From Nannocystaceae bacterium (lineage in GTDB: Bacteria; Myxococcota_A; Polyangia; Nannocystales; Nannocystaceae): a DNA stretch of 56,356 nt. A model generated the notes under the pieces. It saw only the letters and a program-made list of their open reading frames with translations, did not search any database and was not told the DNA's origin. The stretch's first letter is position 1, and each line of letters opens with the position of its first letter. The stretch lies in assembly GCA_019694555.1 (NCBI GenBank), contig JAIBBS010000035.1, forward strand, positions 1 through 56,356. Direction: 5' to 3'. This document shows positions 1 to 9,013 of this stretch, in pieces. Made by a program: the position numbers and the translations under genes.

Positions 1-784
1 CGCTGCCGCTGCCGCCGCTGGTGTCGCCGCCCTCGGGCTGCAGCGACGGATGCACGTCGTCGAGGCTGTCGCCCTCGACGGCGTCGTCGAGATAGATCAC
101 CGGCACGTCGGCGAAGTCCATGTCGCCGCGGATGAGGCCGAACTGCGTGAACGCGGGGTTGCCGTCGACCAGCGTCGCCGCAGCCGCGTCGGTGACGACC
201 TGCTCGCCGTCCCACCACACGTCGACGCGGCCGACCGCGGGATCGGTCGACCACAGCACGTGTACGGCGATGCGATGCCACTGCCCGGCGGTGGCGACAT
301 CGGCCTGCCACTGTTGCACGTAGTCGGGATGGCGCGTCGAGAACGTGATGGTCTCGCCCGCGACGTCCCAGACCATCAGCGACTGATAGCTCTGATCGCT
401 CTCCCAGTAGCCGATGCCCTGGCCGGGATCGGCCGGCAACGTCTCGGGCAGATACAGGCTCCACGCGAACCACGTCTGCGCGCCCTCGGCGGTGCGCCCG
501 TCGGCGGGGCTGTGGTGCAGCTCGACGCGACGCAACCCGTTGCCCCACACGGCGTCGTCGTGCAGCTCGATGCGCGCGGCGTAGCGACCCTGCGCGACCA
601 CGTCCTGCACCACGGTGATGTAGTCGACGCCGTTGATGGTCTGGTTGAGCGTGCCCTCGTACTGCGAGAGGTCGCCGGTCTCGAAGTCGCCGATCCACAC
701 CGGCGCGGCGTGGGCAGTGGCGGTCAGACCCAGCGCGGGCGCGAGCACGGACAGGCCGAACGCGAGAGCGGCGGTGCGGATCAT
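1..784 (-). CDS. Secreted polysaccharide lyase (heparin-lyase-I-like fold), 3' end cut off
   Basis: This reading frame runs from an ATG at 784 leftwards off the window, so only about 261 N-terminal codons are visible. Residues 1-26 form a clear Sec signal peptide (MIRTAALAFG..., cleavage after AHA). The mature part starts WIGDFETGDLSQYEG and carries blocks such as RVELHH, TWFAWSLYLP and GQWHRIAVHV. This is the pattern of the polysaccharide lyase / heparin lyase I-like jelly-roll family (PF14099 type), which cleaves uronate-containing glycans by beta-elimination outside the cell. The last visible residues turn into a Gly/Ser linker (GGDTSGGSGS), so a further domain or anchor probably follows. 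The gene lies 48 nt behind the C92-type peptidase on the same strand. The family call is by motif recognition; the substrate is unknown. Confidence 0.72.
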   Translation of the reverse strand, partial: MIRTAALAFGLSVLAPALGLTATAHAAPVWIGDFETGDLSQYEGTLNQTINGVDYITVVQDVVAQGRYAARIELHDDAVWGNGLRRVELHHSPADGRTAEGAQTWFAWSLYLPETLPADPGQGIGYWESDQSYQSLMVWDVAGETITFSTRHPDYVQQWQADVATAGQWHRIAVHVLWSTDPAVGRVDVWWDGEQVVTDAAAATLVDGNPAFTQFGLIRGDMDFADVPVIYLDDAVEGDSLDDVHPSLQPEGGDTSGGSGS

Positions 785-831
785 GCTCCGATCGACGCTC
801 ACACCGCGGCGCCTGTCAACCACGCCGCGGG

Positions 832-2760
832 TCACTGCAGCGCGAGGTCCCACTTCACGCGCTCGAACGAGCCCGCGAACGCGGGCTCGTCGGCCGCGAA
901 CGCGCGCTGCTCGTGCTCGATCGCGTCGTAGAACCACACGAAGTCGAGCTGGCGGCGCTCGCTGCCGCGTTCGCGCGCGTACAGCCCCGCGATGGCGTTG
1001 GCCGGCAGGGTCATGCGGCCGGCCATCTCGACCAGCGGGATGTCGAGCCCGGCCTTGTCGTGGGCGGGGCGATACGAGCGCCACACCAGCTCGGTGCACA
1101 CCAGCGCGTGATCGGTGGCGAAGTCGAAGTCGTAGTCGTAGGGCTTGTCGGCGTGGCCGAAGGCTTCGACGATGGCCTGGGCCTTGGCGCGCTTGGACAG
1201 CCGCGGTCGCAGCACCGCGAGGTAGTCGCCCGAGGCGTGCGCGAGCGTGTTGAGGCTGACGCCCTCCGAGATGGCCTCGATCACGCGGTAGGGGCCCTCG
1301 GGCGTGCCTGCGGTGTAGCGCAGCCACACCGAAGGGTGCGTGCGCGCGAGGTAGTCCGACAGGCCCTCGTCGCGACCGCCACGCTCGCGCACCCACGCGC
1401 GCACGTCGGCGTCGTCGAAGTAGGCCGCGAGCTTGTCGGGATCGCCGAGGTAGAGGATCGCGTGGGGCCAGAAGCCCGGCAGCCCGACGTTGCTGACGTA
1501 CCAGTTCTTGCGCGACAGCATGATGTCGCCCGGCACCGCCGCCGCGTCCATCTGCTCCTGCTGCGCCTCGTCGATGAGGTACCAGCCGGCCCGGCGCACC
1601 CGCGTGTCGCCCATCCACTCCGCGACCTTGCTCTGCGCCGGGTACCACGCGCGTCGCACCGCGCGGCGGAACACCTCGAGGTCGGCCGCGACCTGCAGGT
1701 CCGTGCGCGTGACCAGGCCGAGCTCACCGACCGCAGCGAGGTGGCCCTCGATGCGGCGCCAAAGCCACGCCACCCCGAGCGCGTCCGCCTGCGCGCGGCC
1801 GCCCAGGCCCGCGGCCAGCCACTGCAGGTACTGCTCGCCGGCCACCACCCGCGCGTGGTCGCGCACGCCCAGCAGGTCCTGCTTGAGCCGCGACAGCGTG
1901 CCCGCAGGCAGGCCCGCGGCCTCGTGCGGTGCATCGAGGAACTTGACCGCGTTGCGGTTGCGCTCGACCAACGCGACGAAGCGCGCGGCCTTCTCGTACA
2001 GCGCGAGCTCGGCCGCGAACGTCAGCAGGAACGCGCGCAGGTGGCGGTCCCGCTCGGCGCGCGAGGGATCGAAGTGCCACCAGTCCTCGTAGAAGATGCG
2101 GATCTGATCGAGCGCGAACGCGGCGTCGTGCAGCGACAACCACGCCTCGCGCAGCGCCCGCTCGTCATCGGCGCCCAGCACCGCGTCGGGCTCGAACATG
2201 CGGCCGCGCTGCGCCAGCGCGTCGACCAGGCCGCGCAGCGTCTCGTCGTACTCGCGGTACGAGGTCGCGTCCGCCGCGAACGCGCGGTTGAAGGCCTCGG
2301 GCGCCAGCGTCGTGAGCGGGGTCGGACGCGCGACCCAGAACAGCAACAGCCGCGCCGCGATCGCGAACGCAGCGAGCCCGCCCAGGGCGATCACGCGGCG
2401 GCGCACGCGACGGCCGCGCGGGGTCTCGTGCACCGCGGTGCCCTGCAGCACGCGGCCGGCGATCATCGCCGCGAGCGCGAGCACCACGGTCGCGAGCACC
2501 AGCCCGAGCATGGTCGGCAGCCAGCGCATGCCGGCATCGGCGGCGTAGAAGCCCAGCGCGGCGCCCGGCGCCAGCGGCAGCGTCGCGGCGCCGAGCCACG
2601 ACAGCGCCGCGCCCAGCTGCTGCTTGCGCACCGGCGACGGCGACGCGGCCTGCTCGAGCGTGACGGCGCGCGCGGTCGACTCGTCGAGGGCGTCGCGCGC
2701 CGTCGCGGGCAGGCTCGAATCGGACGCGTCGGGCTCGGACATCGGCGCGGGCTCCATCAT
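832..2760 (-). CDS. Membrane-anchored YiiX/YebB-like (peptidase C92, NlpC/P60-type) cysteine hydrolase
   Basis: A protein of 642 aa. The N-terminal half has three hydrophobic segments (about residues 50-75, 80-105 and 122-142), then a long helical region. The C-terminal 240 residues match permuted NlpC/P60 hydrolases of the YiiX/YebB (C92) group: PGDIMLSR near 405-412, a His in GFWPHAILYLG near 431, and the catalytic Cys in ALVCTELVW near 555, with the Asp/Tyr-rich YDYDFDF just before. Members cleave amide or thioester bonds in cell-wall peptides or lipids; the substrate here is not predictable. It starts 13 nt downstream of the TSUP transporter gene, so the two are probably cotranscribed. 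A second in-frame ATG at 2742 (MSEPDAS) is an alternative start. Confidence 0.75.
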   Translation of the reverse strand: MMEPAPMSEPDASDSSLPATARDALDESTARAVTLEQAASPSPVRKQQLGAALSWLGAATLPLAPGAALGFYAADAGMRWLPTMLGLVLATVVLALAAMIAGRVLQGTAVHETPRGRRVRRRVIALGGLAAFAIAARLLLFWVARPTPLTTLAPEAFNRAFAADATSYREYDETLRGLVDALAQRGRMFEPDAVLGADDERALREAWLSLHDAAFALDQIRIFYEDWWHFDPSRAERDRHLRAFLLTFAAELALYEKAARFVALVERNRNAVKFLDAPHEAAGLPAGTLSRLKQDLLGVRDHARVVAGEQYLQWLAAGLGGRAQADALGVAWLWRRIEGHLAAVGELGLVTRTDLQVAADLEVFRRAVRRAWYPAQSKVAEWMGDTRVRRAGWYLIDEAQQEQMDAAAVPGDIMLSRKNWYVSNVGLPGFWPHAILYLGDPDKLAAYFDDADVRAWVRERGGRDEGLSDYLARTHPSVWLRYTAGTPEGPYRVIEAISEGVSLNTLAHASGDYLAVLRPRLSKRAKAQAIVEAFGHADKPYDYDFDFATDHALVCTELVWRSYRPAHDKAGLDIPLVEMAGRMTLPANAIAGLYARERGSERRQLDFVWFYDAIEHEQRAFAADEPAFAGSFERVKWDLALQ

Positions 2761-2773
2761 GCCCGATGCTCGC

Positions 2774-3547
2774 TCAATGCTGCAGCGCCATGAGCACGCC
2801 GCTGACCGCGACGGTCACGATCACGAACCAGCGCACCACGGTGGCGCCGGCGCGCAGCTGCCAGGCCGCGCCGATCCAACCCCCGAGCACGCCGCCGACC
2901 GCCAGCGCGGCGCCCTCGCGCCACAGCACCTGGCCCGCGACCGCGAAGGTCGGCAGCGACACCAGCGTGAAGCCCAGCACCAACGCGACCTTGATCGCGT
3001 TGGCGCGCACCGGCGCGTGACCCAGCCCCGAGACCAACAGCGCCAGCAACGGGAAGCCCACGCCCACCTGCAGGAAGCCACCGTAGCCGCCGATCGCGAG
3101 CGCGGCGAGCTGGCTGCCCCAGCCCGCGGGTCGCGGCTCGCTGGGCGGATCGAAGAAGCGGCCCGGTCGCACGAGCAACGCGACCGCCCACAGCAGCAGC
3201 ACGCCGCCGAACAGCGGTCGCAGCATCGCGTCGGACAGCCGCGTCGCGGCCCAGGCCCCACCGAAGGCGCCCAGCGCCATCGCGGGCAGCAGCCGCAGCA
3301 CCAGCGACAGCTCGCCCAGGCCGCTGCGCGAGAACGCCAGCACCGAGGTCACGTTCTGCGCGAGCACGCCGACGCGCATGGTGCCGTTGGCCGCACCGGG
3401 TGGGACCCCGAGCGCGAGCAGCGTCGGCAGCACCAGCAGCCCGCCGCCGCCGGCCATGGTGTTGATCACGCTCGCCGCGGTGCCCGCGAGCACGAGCAGG
3501 CCCAGGCCCTGGGGCCCCGCGAGATCCAGCGGCACGCCGTGCAGCAT
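2774..3547 (-). CDS. TSUP/TauE-SafE family membrane transporter
   Basis: A protein of 257 aa made almost entirely of hydrophobic helices (about eight). The family hallmarks are INTMAGGGG near the N-terminus and a second half-repeat starting GGYGGFLQVGVG. TSUP (TauE/SafE, DUF81) proteins are inner-membrane carriers for small anions such as sulfite, sulfoacetate or thiosulfate; which one here is unknown. I start it at the ATG at 3547 (MLHGVPLDL) because the helices begin directly after it. The open frame extends further upstream but would run antisense through the ApaH-like gene. The gene is divergent from that phosphatase, with 58 nt between the starts. Confidence 0.8.
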   Translation of the reverse strand: MLHGVPLDLAGPQGLGLLVLAGTAASVINTMAGGGGLLVLPTLLALGVPPGAANGTMRVGVLAQNVTSVLAFSRSGLGELSLVLRLLPAMALGAFGGAWAATRLSDAMLRPLFGGVLLLWAVALLVRPGRFFDPPSEPRPAGWGSQLAALAIGGYGGFLQVGVGFPLLALLVSGLGHAPVRANAIKVALVLGFTLVSLPTFAVAGQVLWREGAALAVGGVLGGWIGAAWQLRAGATVVRWFVIVTVAVSGVLMALQH

Positions 3548-3605
3548 GACCAAAGCCGTGGGCAGACGCGAGCCCCGTGACGGCGCTACACTGCGAGCGG
3601 TCGTC

Positions 3606-4331
3606 ATGCGGTGGATCGTCGGCGACATCCAGGGCTGCGCGAGGGAGCTCGAGCGGCTGCTGCACGAGATTCGCTTCGATCCGGGGCGCGACGAGCTGTG
3701 GGCCGCGGGCGACGTGATCAACCGCGGGCCCGACACGCTCGCGGCCGCGCGGCTGTGGCGCGACGTCGGCGGGCGCGGCGTGCTCGGCAACCACGAGGTC
3801 TACGCGCTGTGTGCCCGCAGCGGCGCGTGGCCGCGCAAGCGCGACACGCTCGAGCCGCTGTTCACCGCACCCGACGCCGACACGCTGCTGGCGTCGTTGC
3901 GCGCGCTGCCGGTGCTGACGCAGCTGCGCTCGCGCGGTCGCGGGCCCGACGCGTGGCTGGTGCACGCGGGCGTGCACCCGCACTGGACCAACCTCGCCTC
4001 GGTCGCGGCCGCGCTCGATCGCGGCGAGCACGACGACACCTGGCTGCAGAGCGAACCCGTCAGCTTCGCCACGCGCGTGCGCTGCTGCTCCGCCGACGGC
4101 GTGCGCAGCAAGTTCGATCGCGGCCCCGCCGACTGCCCGCCGCCGTTTCGTCCGTGGGACGAGTTCTACGCCGGCACGACCTTGGTCGTGCACGGCCACT
4201 GGGCCTGGCGCGGCCACTACCGCACCGCCAACGTGATGGGTCTCGACTCGGGCTGCGTCTACGGCGGCGCGCTCACGGCGTGGTGCCAGGACGAGGATCG
4301 CATCGTGCAGGTGCCCGCGCTCGCGCGCTGA
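3606..4331 (+). CDS. apaH: ApaH-like symmetrical diadenosine-tetraphosphatase (calcineurin-type phosphoesterase)
   Basis: A protein of 241 aa. It has the metallophosphatase motifs in order: GDIQGC (residues 5-10, the usual His is Gln), GDVINRGPD, GNHE, the LVHAGVHPHW block and GHW near residue 198. It follows E. coli ApaH closely, including a counterpart of the RDTLEPLFTAPDAD stretch and the C-terminal LDSGCVYGGALTAW. ApaH hydrolyses Ap4A and related NpnN nucleotides, and in Gammaproteobacteria also removes NpnN caps from RNA. The first-motif change H to Q is odd because that His usually helps bind metal, so activity needs testing. A TACACT hexamer at 3587-3592 lies 13 nt before the ATG and may be a -10 element giving a leader of only a few nucleotides. 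Confidence 0.82.
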   Translation: MRWIVGDIQGCARELERLLHEIRFDPGRDELWAAGDVINRGPDTLAAARLWRDVGGRGVLGNHEVYALCARSGAWPRKRDTLEPLFTAPDADTLLASLRALPVLTQLRSRGRGPDAWLVHAGVHPHWTNLASVAAALDRGEHDDTWLQSEPVSFATRVRCCSADGVRSKFDRGPADCPPPFRPWDEFYAGTTLVVHGHWAWRGHYRTANVMGLDSGCVYGGALTAWCQDEDRIVQVPALAR

Positions 4332-4346
4332 CGCCTGCGCCGGCGA

Positions 4347-5873
4347 TCACCGCTCCGCCAGGATGTACGCCATCAACGCCAGCGCCGCGGCGTTGCGCTG
4401 CATGTGATCGGGATCGATCTTGTCGACCGTGTCCGCCGGCGAGTGGTGCACGTCGAAGTAGCGGCTGCCATCGGGGCGCAGCGACAGCGACAGCACGCCC
4501 GCGTCGGTGAGCGGCGAGATGTCGGCGCCGCCCCAGCCCTGCTGGATGTCGCTCGCGCCCAGGCCCGCGAACAGCGGCGCGAAGCGCTGCAGTGCCGCGA
4601 CCTTCTCCTTGTCCTTGCCCGCGACGCCGAAGCCCTTGGGCGCGCCGGCGCCGGAGTCGGACTCGATCGCACCGGCATGGACCTCCTTGCCGTGGGCCTC
4701 GAAGTAGGCCTTGCCGCCGCGCAGCCCGAACTCCTCGTTGGTGAACAGCACCACGCGCACCGTCCGACGCGGCACCAGCCCCAGCTCCTTGAGCAGCAGC
4801 GCCGCCTCCATCGCCATGACGCAGCCGGCACCGTCGTCGCTGGCACCGTCGCCCACGTCCCACGAGTCGATGTGGCCACCGATCACGACCACCTCCTCGG
4901 GCAGCTCGCGGCCGCGCAGCTCCGCGACCGCGTTGGCGCTGGGCGCATCGGGCAAGCGCCGCGCGCCCAGCGAGAGCTGCACCGTGACCGGGCCGCGCGC
5001 GGCGGCGCGGGCGAGGAACTCCGCGCCCTCGATCGTGACCGCCGCGGCCGGGATCTTCGCCACGCCGTCCTCGTAGCGCATCGCGCCGGTGTGCGGGTTG
5101 TCGAGGCTGACCGCGGTGACCGAGCGGATCAGCAGCGCGCGCGCACCGTGCTTGGCCGCGCGCGAGGCTCCCTCGGATCGCGGACGCACGGCGGTGCCGT
5201 AGCCCGACTCCTCGTTCTCGTGGTCGTACGGCGGCATCGCGAGGTTGACCAGCACGATCTTGCCCTTGGCCTCGGCGCCGCGACGATCGAGCTCGTCGAG
5301 ATCCGCGACGACCATGAGCTCCGCGCGCAGCGTGCCCTTGGTGCCGACGGTGCCACCGAGGCCCAGCACGGTCAGCTCGCGCCGCGTCGGCGCGGTCACC
5401 TGCAGCGACTCGCGACCGCGCTCCCAGTGCGGCACCATCACCTTCTCGCGCCGCGCGGTGTCGAAGCCGTCCGCGCGCATCGTCTCGACCGACCAGTCGA
5501 TGGCCTGCTCGAGCGCCTTGCTGCCGCTGGGCCGCGGGCCGAAGCGATCGACCATCGTCGCCAGGCGCTCCCACGCGCGGCGCTTGCCCTTGACGTGCGC
5601 GGTCAGCTTGCTCGCGGCCTGCGCGGCCCACTTCGGCGTCGCGGTCGGCGCGGGGCCGAAGCCGTCGTCGTCACCGCCCTCGGGCGGCGGCGTGTCGGGC
5701 GTGGCCTGGCCCGGCACCGGCTCGACGTCGTCGTCGATGCCGTCCTCGTCCACGTCGGGTTCGGTCAGCTCGGTCGGCGCCCCCGGCGGGATCGCGGGCG
5801 GTGGCGTGCGCTGCTTCGAGCACGCGCTGGAGGCAACGGCGACGAGGGCGAGGGCGGCGAGGCGGGCACGCAT
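4347..5873 (-). CDS. M28-family zinc peptidase, lipoprotein (carboxypeptidase Q / aminopeptidase type)
   Basis: A protein of 508 aa. A lipoprotein signal ends in the lipobox VASSAC (Cys19), followed by a Pro/Asp/Glu-rich linker to about residue 70. A PA-like insert lies near 200-290. The M28 metal and catalytic residues follow: His/Asp in GGHIDSWDVG (about 332), Asp in SDDGAG (about 345), Glu-Glu in FTNEEFG (about 380), Asp in ESDSG (about 406) and His in DVHHSPADT (about 480). These make a co-catalytic di-zinc exopeptidase, so it is probably active at the outer membrane or cell surface. The 3' end faces the ApaH-like gene with only 15 nt between them. The start is divergent from the DUF4349 gene. 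Confidence 0.87.
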   Translation of the reverse strand: MRARLAALALVAVASSACSKQRTPPPAIPPGAPTELTEPDVDEDGIDDDVEPVPGQATPDTPPPEGGDDDGFGPAPTATPKWAAQAASKLTAHVKGKRRAWERLATMVDRFGPRPSGSKALEQAIDWSVETMRADGFDTARREKVMVPHWERGRESLQVTAPTRRELTVLGLGGTVGTKGTLRAELMVVADLDELDRRGAEAKGKIVLVNLAMPPYDHENEESGYGTAVRPRSEGASRAAKHGARALLIRSVTAVSLDNPHTGAMRYEDGVAKIPAAAVTIEGAEFLARAAARGPVTVQLSLGARRLPDAPSANAVAELRGRELPEEVVVIGGHIDSWDVGDGASDDGAGCVMAMEAALLLKELGLVPRRTVRVVLFTNEEFGLRGGKAYFEAHGKEVHAGAIESDSGAGAPKGFGVAGKDKEKVAALQRFAPLFAGLGASDIQQGWGGADISPLTDAGVLSLSLRPDGSRYFDVHHSPADTVDKIDPDHMQRNAAALALMAYILAER

Positions 5874-5992
5874 GGGCGGCCAAGCTTCGCGGGTCGCCGG
5901 GCCGTGGGCAAGCCCGGCGCGGCGGTTGTAAGGTGGTGCGGCCGGGCGTCGTTCTGCGGGCGGACGGCAAGGCCGACCACGAGGGCAACACG

Positions 5993-6841
5993 ATGCGACG
6001 ACTGCGAACGCGACTGCGATGGCTTGTGGTGCTGGGCTTGTTCGCGCCCGGCTGCATGAAGAATGTCTCGCCCTCGAGCGCCCCGATGGCGCCGGGGCAT
6101 CGCGAGATGGCCGATGGCGAGTACGCGAAGTCGGCCATCGGCGCGGCCGACGAGAGGATGGACGAGGCGTACGGTGGTGCGCCCGTGGAGTACGAGCCGC
6201 CCTCGGGTGAGCTCGCGGCCCCGGTCAGCCCCACGACGCCGGCCCCGTCCACCGGCAGCGGCGTCTCGCGTGGCGAGCCCGCGGTCGAGGAGCCGCGCAA
6301 CGACCCCGGCGGTCGCCTCATCATCTATACCGCCGCGATGCGCGTGGCGGTCTTCAACGTCGAAGAGGCGATGGCGAACGCCGAGGCCCTGCCCGAGCGC
6401 TTCGGCGGCTACGTGCACTCGATGGGCGACGGCGAGATCGTGCTCAAGATCCCGGCCCGTCGCCTGCGCGAGGCGATGAAGGAGCTCGCCGACTACGGCG
6501 TGGTCGAGCAGCGCTCGCTGAGCACGCAAGACGTCGGCGCGGAGTACGTCGACATGCAGTCGCGCATCCGCGCGCTCGAGAGCACGCAGAAGCAGCTGCT
6601 CGAGCTGCTGTCGAAGGCGCGCACGGTCGACGAGGCGCTGCACGTGCGCGCGGCACTCGATCAGGTCAACTCGGAGCTCGAGGTGCTCAAGGGCCGCATG
6701 CGTCAGCTCGACAGCCTCATCGCCTTCTCGACGCTCACGCTCTCGATGTACGAGCGCGGCCCCAACACGCCGGTGCCCAGCAGCAACGACCCGTTCCCGT
6801 GGGTGGACTCGCTCGGGGTCGAAGCGACGGAGTGGAAGTGA
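5993..6841 (+). CDS. DUF4349 domain lipoprotein
   Basis: A protein of 282 aa. The signal sequence MRRLRTRLRWLVVLGLF ends in APGC, a plausible lipobox. A low-complexity Pro/Ser/Thr region follows up to about residue 100. The C-terminal 180 residues are the DUF4349 pattern: LIIYTAAMRVAVFNVEEA, FGGYVHSM, VLKIPARRLREAM, an amphipathic helix with STQDVGAEYVDMQSRIRALE, and a final LIAFSTLTLSMYE strand. DUF4349 proteins usually have a C-terminal transmembrane helix, but here the protein ends shortly after the domain (EATEWK) and is anchored by its lipid instead. The function of the family is unknown. The next lipoprotein gene starts 2 nt after the stop, so the pair is an operon. Confidence 0.8.
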   Translation: MRRLRTRLRWLVVLGLFAPGCMKNVSPSSAPMAPGHREMADGEYAKSAIGAADERMDEAYGGAPVEYEPPSGELAAPVSPTTPAPSTGSGVSRGEPAVEEPRNDPGGRLIIYTAAMRVAVFNVEEAMANAEALPERFGGYVHSMGDGEIVLKIPARRLREAMKELADYGVVEQRSLSTQDVGAEYVDMQSRIRALESTQKQLLELLSKARTVDEALHVRAALDQVNSELEVLKGRMRQLDSLIAFSTLTLSMYERGPNTPVPSSNDPFPWVDSLGVEATEWK

Positions 6842-6843
6842 CC

Positions 6844-7431
6844 ATGAAGACCGCCATCACCGCTGCCCTGTTCGCACTCACCGCCGCGCTCGCGAGCGCG
6901 TGTGCGCCCTACAAGCTCGATCCGCCCAGCGGCTATGCCGAGGTCAGCGCCGACGACTCGGGCGTGCGCATGAAGGCCGGCGACGACGTCGGGCTCAACC
7001 TCGCCGTGTTCGACAACGTCGAGGGCGGCACCTTGGTGTTCTGGTCCGAGGACCTCATCAAGAAGCTCGCGCGCCGCGGCTACACCCTGCTCGAGCAGAA
7101 GCCGGCCAAGAGCCGCAACGGTGTCGCCGGCACGCGCTTCGACTTCGGCTACGTCCCGCCCGGCAGCGAGGAGCAGAAGTTCTACTCGGTGGTGCTGTTC
7201 GTCAGCGACAGCCACGTGTTCGCGCTGCAGGTCGCCGGTGACGACGAGAAGGCCAAGACCCATCTCGCGCACCTCGACGACATCGCCCACGACACGGTCG
7301 TGCGTGGCTGCAAGTCGTGGACGCAGATCTGCCACGGCGAGCAGCCCAAGCGCCTGGTCGCGCCCGCGCCGGCGGCCACGACGACGCAGCTCGCCAGCGA
7401 GACCAAGCCCGCGGCCGCGGCCGCGCAGTGA
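6844..7431 (+). CDS. Small lipoprotein of unknown function, cotranscribed with DUF4349 gene
   Basis: A protein of 195 aa. The signal MKTAITAALFALTAALASAC has a good lipobox (ASAC). The mature part begins APYKLDPPSGYAEVS and has alternating beta strands and helices (LVFWSEDLIKKLARRGYTLLEQ, TRFDFGYVPPGSEEQKFYSVVLFV), ending in an Ala/Thr/Lys-rich tail. The layout resembles a small globular periplasmic domain that starts by matching a peptide or self-derived strand; I do not recognise the family. The start ATG follows the DUF4349 stop by 2 nt and has GGAG and GGAAG stretches just upstream as ribosome site. The 3' end converges with the next gene with 6 nt between them. Confidence 0.75.
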   Translation: MKTAITAALFALTAALASACAPYKLDPPSGYAEVSADDSGVRMKAGDDVGLNLAVFDNVEGGTLVFWSEDLIKKLARRGYTLLEQKPAKSRNGVAGTRFDFGYVPPGSEEQKFYSVVLFVSDSHVFALQVAGDDEKAKTHLAHLDDIAHDTVVRGCKSWTQICHGEQPKRLVAPAPAATTTQLASETKPAAAAAQ

Positions 7432-7437
7432 CGCGGG

Positions 7438-8940
7438 TCAGCGCGGCGTGATCTCGACGACGAGCTTGGTCCGCGACGGATCGAAGCTGGCGTCGAGACG
7501 GTAGCGGCGCTGCGCGAGCGAGCGCAGCCCCGCGAACAGCTCGGGCGCGTCGGCGGGCGCGGGCACCGGCCCGCCGGGCCAGTCGACGCGCCACGCGGAC
7601 AGCGTGCCCGCGACCGCGCCCGGGGCCGCGAGCTCGAGCGTCTGCAGCAGCGAGGGCAGCCGGTGCACGCCGTGCACCGCGTAGCGCTCGGTGGTGCTGC
7701 CGCGCAGCACCAGGCGCAGACCCGCCGGCAGCTCGGCGGGCGGCGGCGGCTCGTCGCGCAGGCCCAGCCCGCCGAGGTTGCCGACCAACGCCGCGTCCGA
7801 CAGCGTCTGCGCCCACGCGAGCCCGTCGACGCTGAGCGCGTGCTCGATGCGCAGCACCGCGCCCTGCTCGCCGAAGGGCGCCTGGAACGACACTCGATCG
7901 AACAGCGCCGGCGGACCCGCGGGCGCGGGTGCGGCTGCGGGCTGGTCGAGCAGCACCGCGGTCGCGAGCGCGGCGCGATCGACCTCCTCGAGCATGGGCC
8001 GATCGAGCTCCACCATCGTGCCGTGCTGCGGCGCGGCCATGGTCTCGCGCGCCTGCGTCGGCGGGGCCAGCCGCGACACCATCGCGGTGAGCTGGGCCTC
8101 GCGCATGCGCTCGAGCAGCGGCGCGCGCTCCGGTGAGGCTTGGGGTTGCGCGAAGTGGTCGAGCACCAGCAGGCCGTCGAGCTCGCGCGCGAGCACCAGC
8201 GCGCGGCCGGAGTCCTGCCGCAGCACCGCGACCACGTGCTCGAGTCCCAGCAGCGCGCGCACGGCCGGATCGACCCGCGCGGGCAGGGCCTGACCGGGGC
8301 GGAACACCAGCGTGCCGCCGTCGTGGTTGGCGACCAGAGCGTCGACGTGGTCGGCGAACCACCCCGGTCGATCGGTCGCGCCGACCAGGCGCCAGTGCTG
8401 CCACGGCAGCTCGACCGCGGCCACCGCCTCGCGCAGCGGCTGCAGTGCGGTCGCGAGCTCGTCGGCGCGCGCGGCCGTGTCGCAGCCCGCGACCGTCGGC
8501 GTCTGCGCGCACGAGGCGACCAGATCCCGCACGCCGAGCTCGCGCGCGATCTCGCAGGTGCAGCGACCTCCGATGCGCGTGGCCTCGCGATCGGCCCGGT
8601 CGTGCAGCGTGAGCACCGCGGGCAGCGCGGTGCGGGCGACGTCGATGGTCGCACCCGGGGGTGCCTCGAGCACCGCGCACACCGTCGCGTCGCGGCGGTA
8701 GCCCATCGCGTCGAGCGCGAGCGGATCGAGCTGTCGCGCCAGCAGACCGCTGGGCGGCGGCGGGGCCGGGATCCCGGCCATGATCGGCGGCGGCGGGTTG
8801 CGGCCCGCGGCGCTGCAGCGGACCACCGCCGCGCGCTCGCCGATCCACGCCCGCGGGTCGCCCTCGCGGCCGCAGGCGGCAAGGCCGACGATCGCCGCCA
8901 AGCAGCGCGCACGCGTCGATCCGCGGACCGTGACAGCCAT
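7438..8940 (-). CDS. Hypothetical lipoprotein, about 500 aa
   Basis: A 500-aa protein with a lipoprotein-type N-terminus (CLAAIVGLAAC, Cys near 23) and no family that I recognise. Visible features are a Pro-rich stretch (RNPPPPIMAG, about 47-65), Cys residues in GGRCTCEIA and LVASCAQTPTVAGCD (about 125-155), and a long region rich in Leu/Ala/Val with DGGTLVFRPGQALP, suggesting mixed alpha/beta domains. The last 120 residues (GLRLVLRGSTTERYAVHGVHRLPSLLQTLEL) look like another small domain ending in a beta strand (TKLVVEITPR). A TAGCGT hexamer lies 12 nt before the start codon on the same strand, as for several other genes here. It is probably exported to the envelope; its role is unknown. Confidence 0.7.
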   Translation of the reverse strand: MAVTVRGSTRARCLAAIVGLAACGREGDPRAWIGERAAVVRCSAAGRNPPPPIMAGIPAPPPPSGLLARQLDPLALDAMGYRRDATVCAVLEAPPGATIDVARTALPAVLTLHDRADREATRIGGRCTCEIARELGVRDLVASCAQTPTVAGCDTAARADELATALQPLREAVAAVELPWQHWRLVGATDRPGWFADHVDALVANHDGGTLVFRPGQALPARVDPAVRALLGLEHVVAVLRQDSGRALVLARELDGLLVLDHFAQPQASPERAPLLERMREAQLTAMVSRLAPPTQARETMAAPQHGTMVELDRPMLEEVDRAALATAVLLDQPAAAPAPAGPPALFDRVSFQAPFGEQGAVLRIEHALSVDGLAWAQTLSDAALVGNLGGLGLRDEPPPPAELPAGLRLVLRGSTTERYAVHGVHRLPSLLQTLELAAPGAVAGTLSAWRVDWPGGPVPAPADAPELFAGLRSLAQRRYRLDASFDPSRTKLVVEITPR

Positions 8941-9013
8941 GCTCGGCCGGCGACGCTACCACGGTCGGCCGCACACTTGGGTCCGACCGCCGCGCTTGGC
9001 TATGCTCGCGTCC

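Noticed and set aside
913..2793. Open frame of 626 codons on the plus strand
   Set aside because: Antisense to the C92 peptidase gene, which has membrane helices and catalytic motifs. The plus translation is Arg/His/Gln-rich noise.
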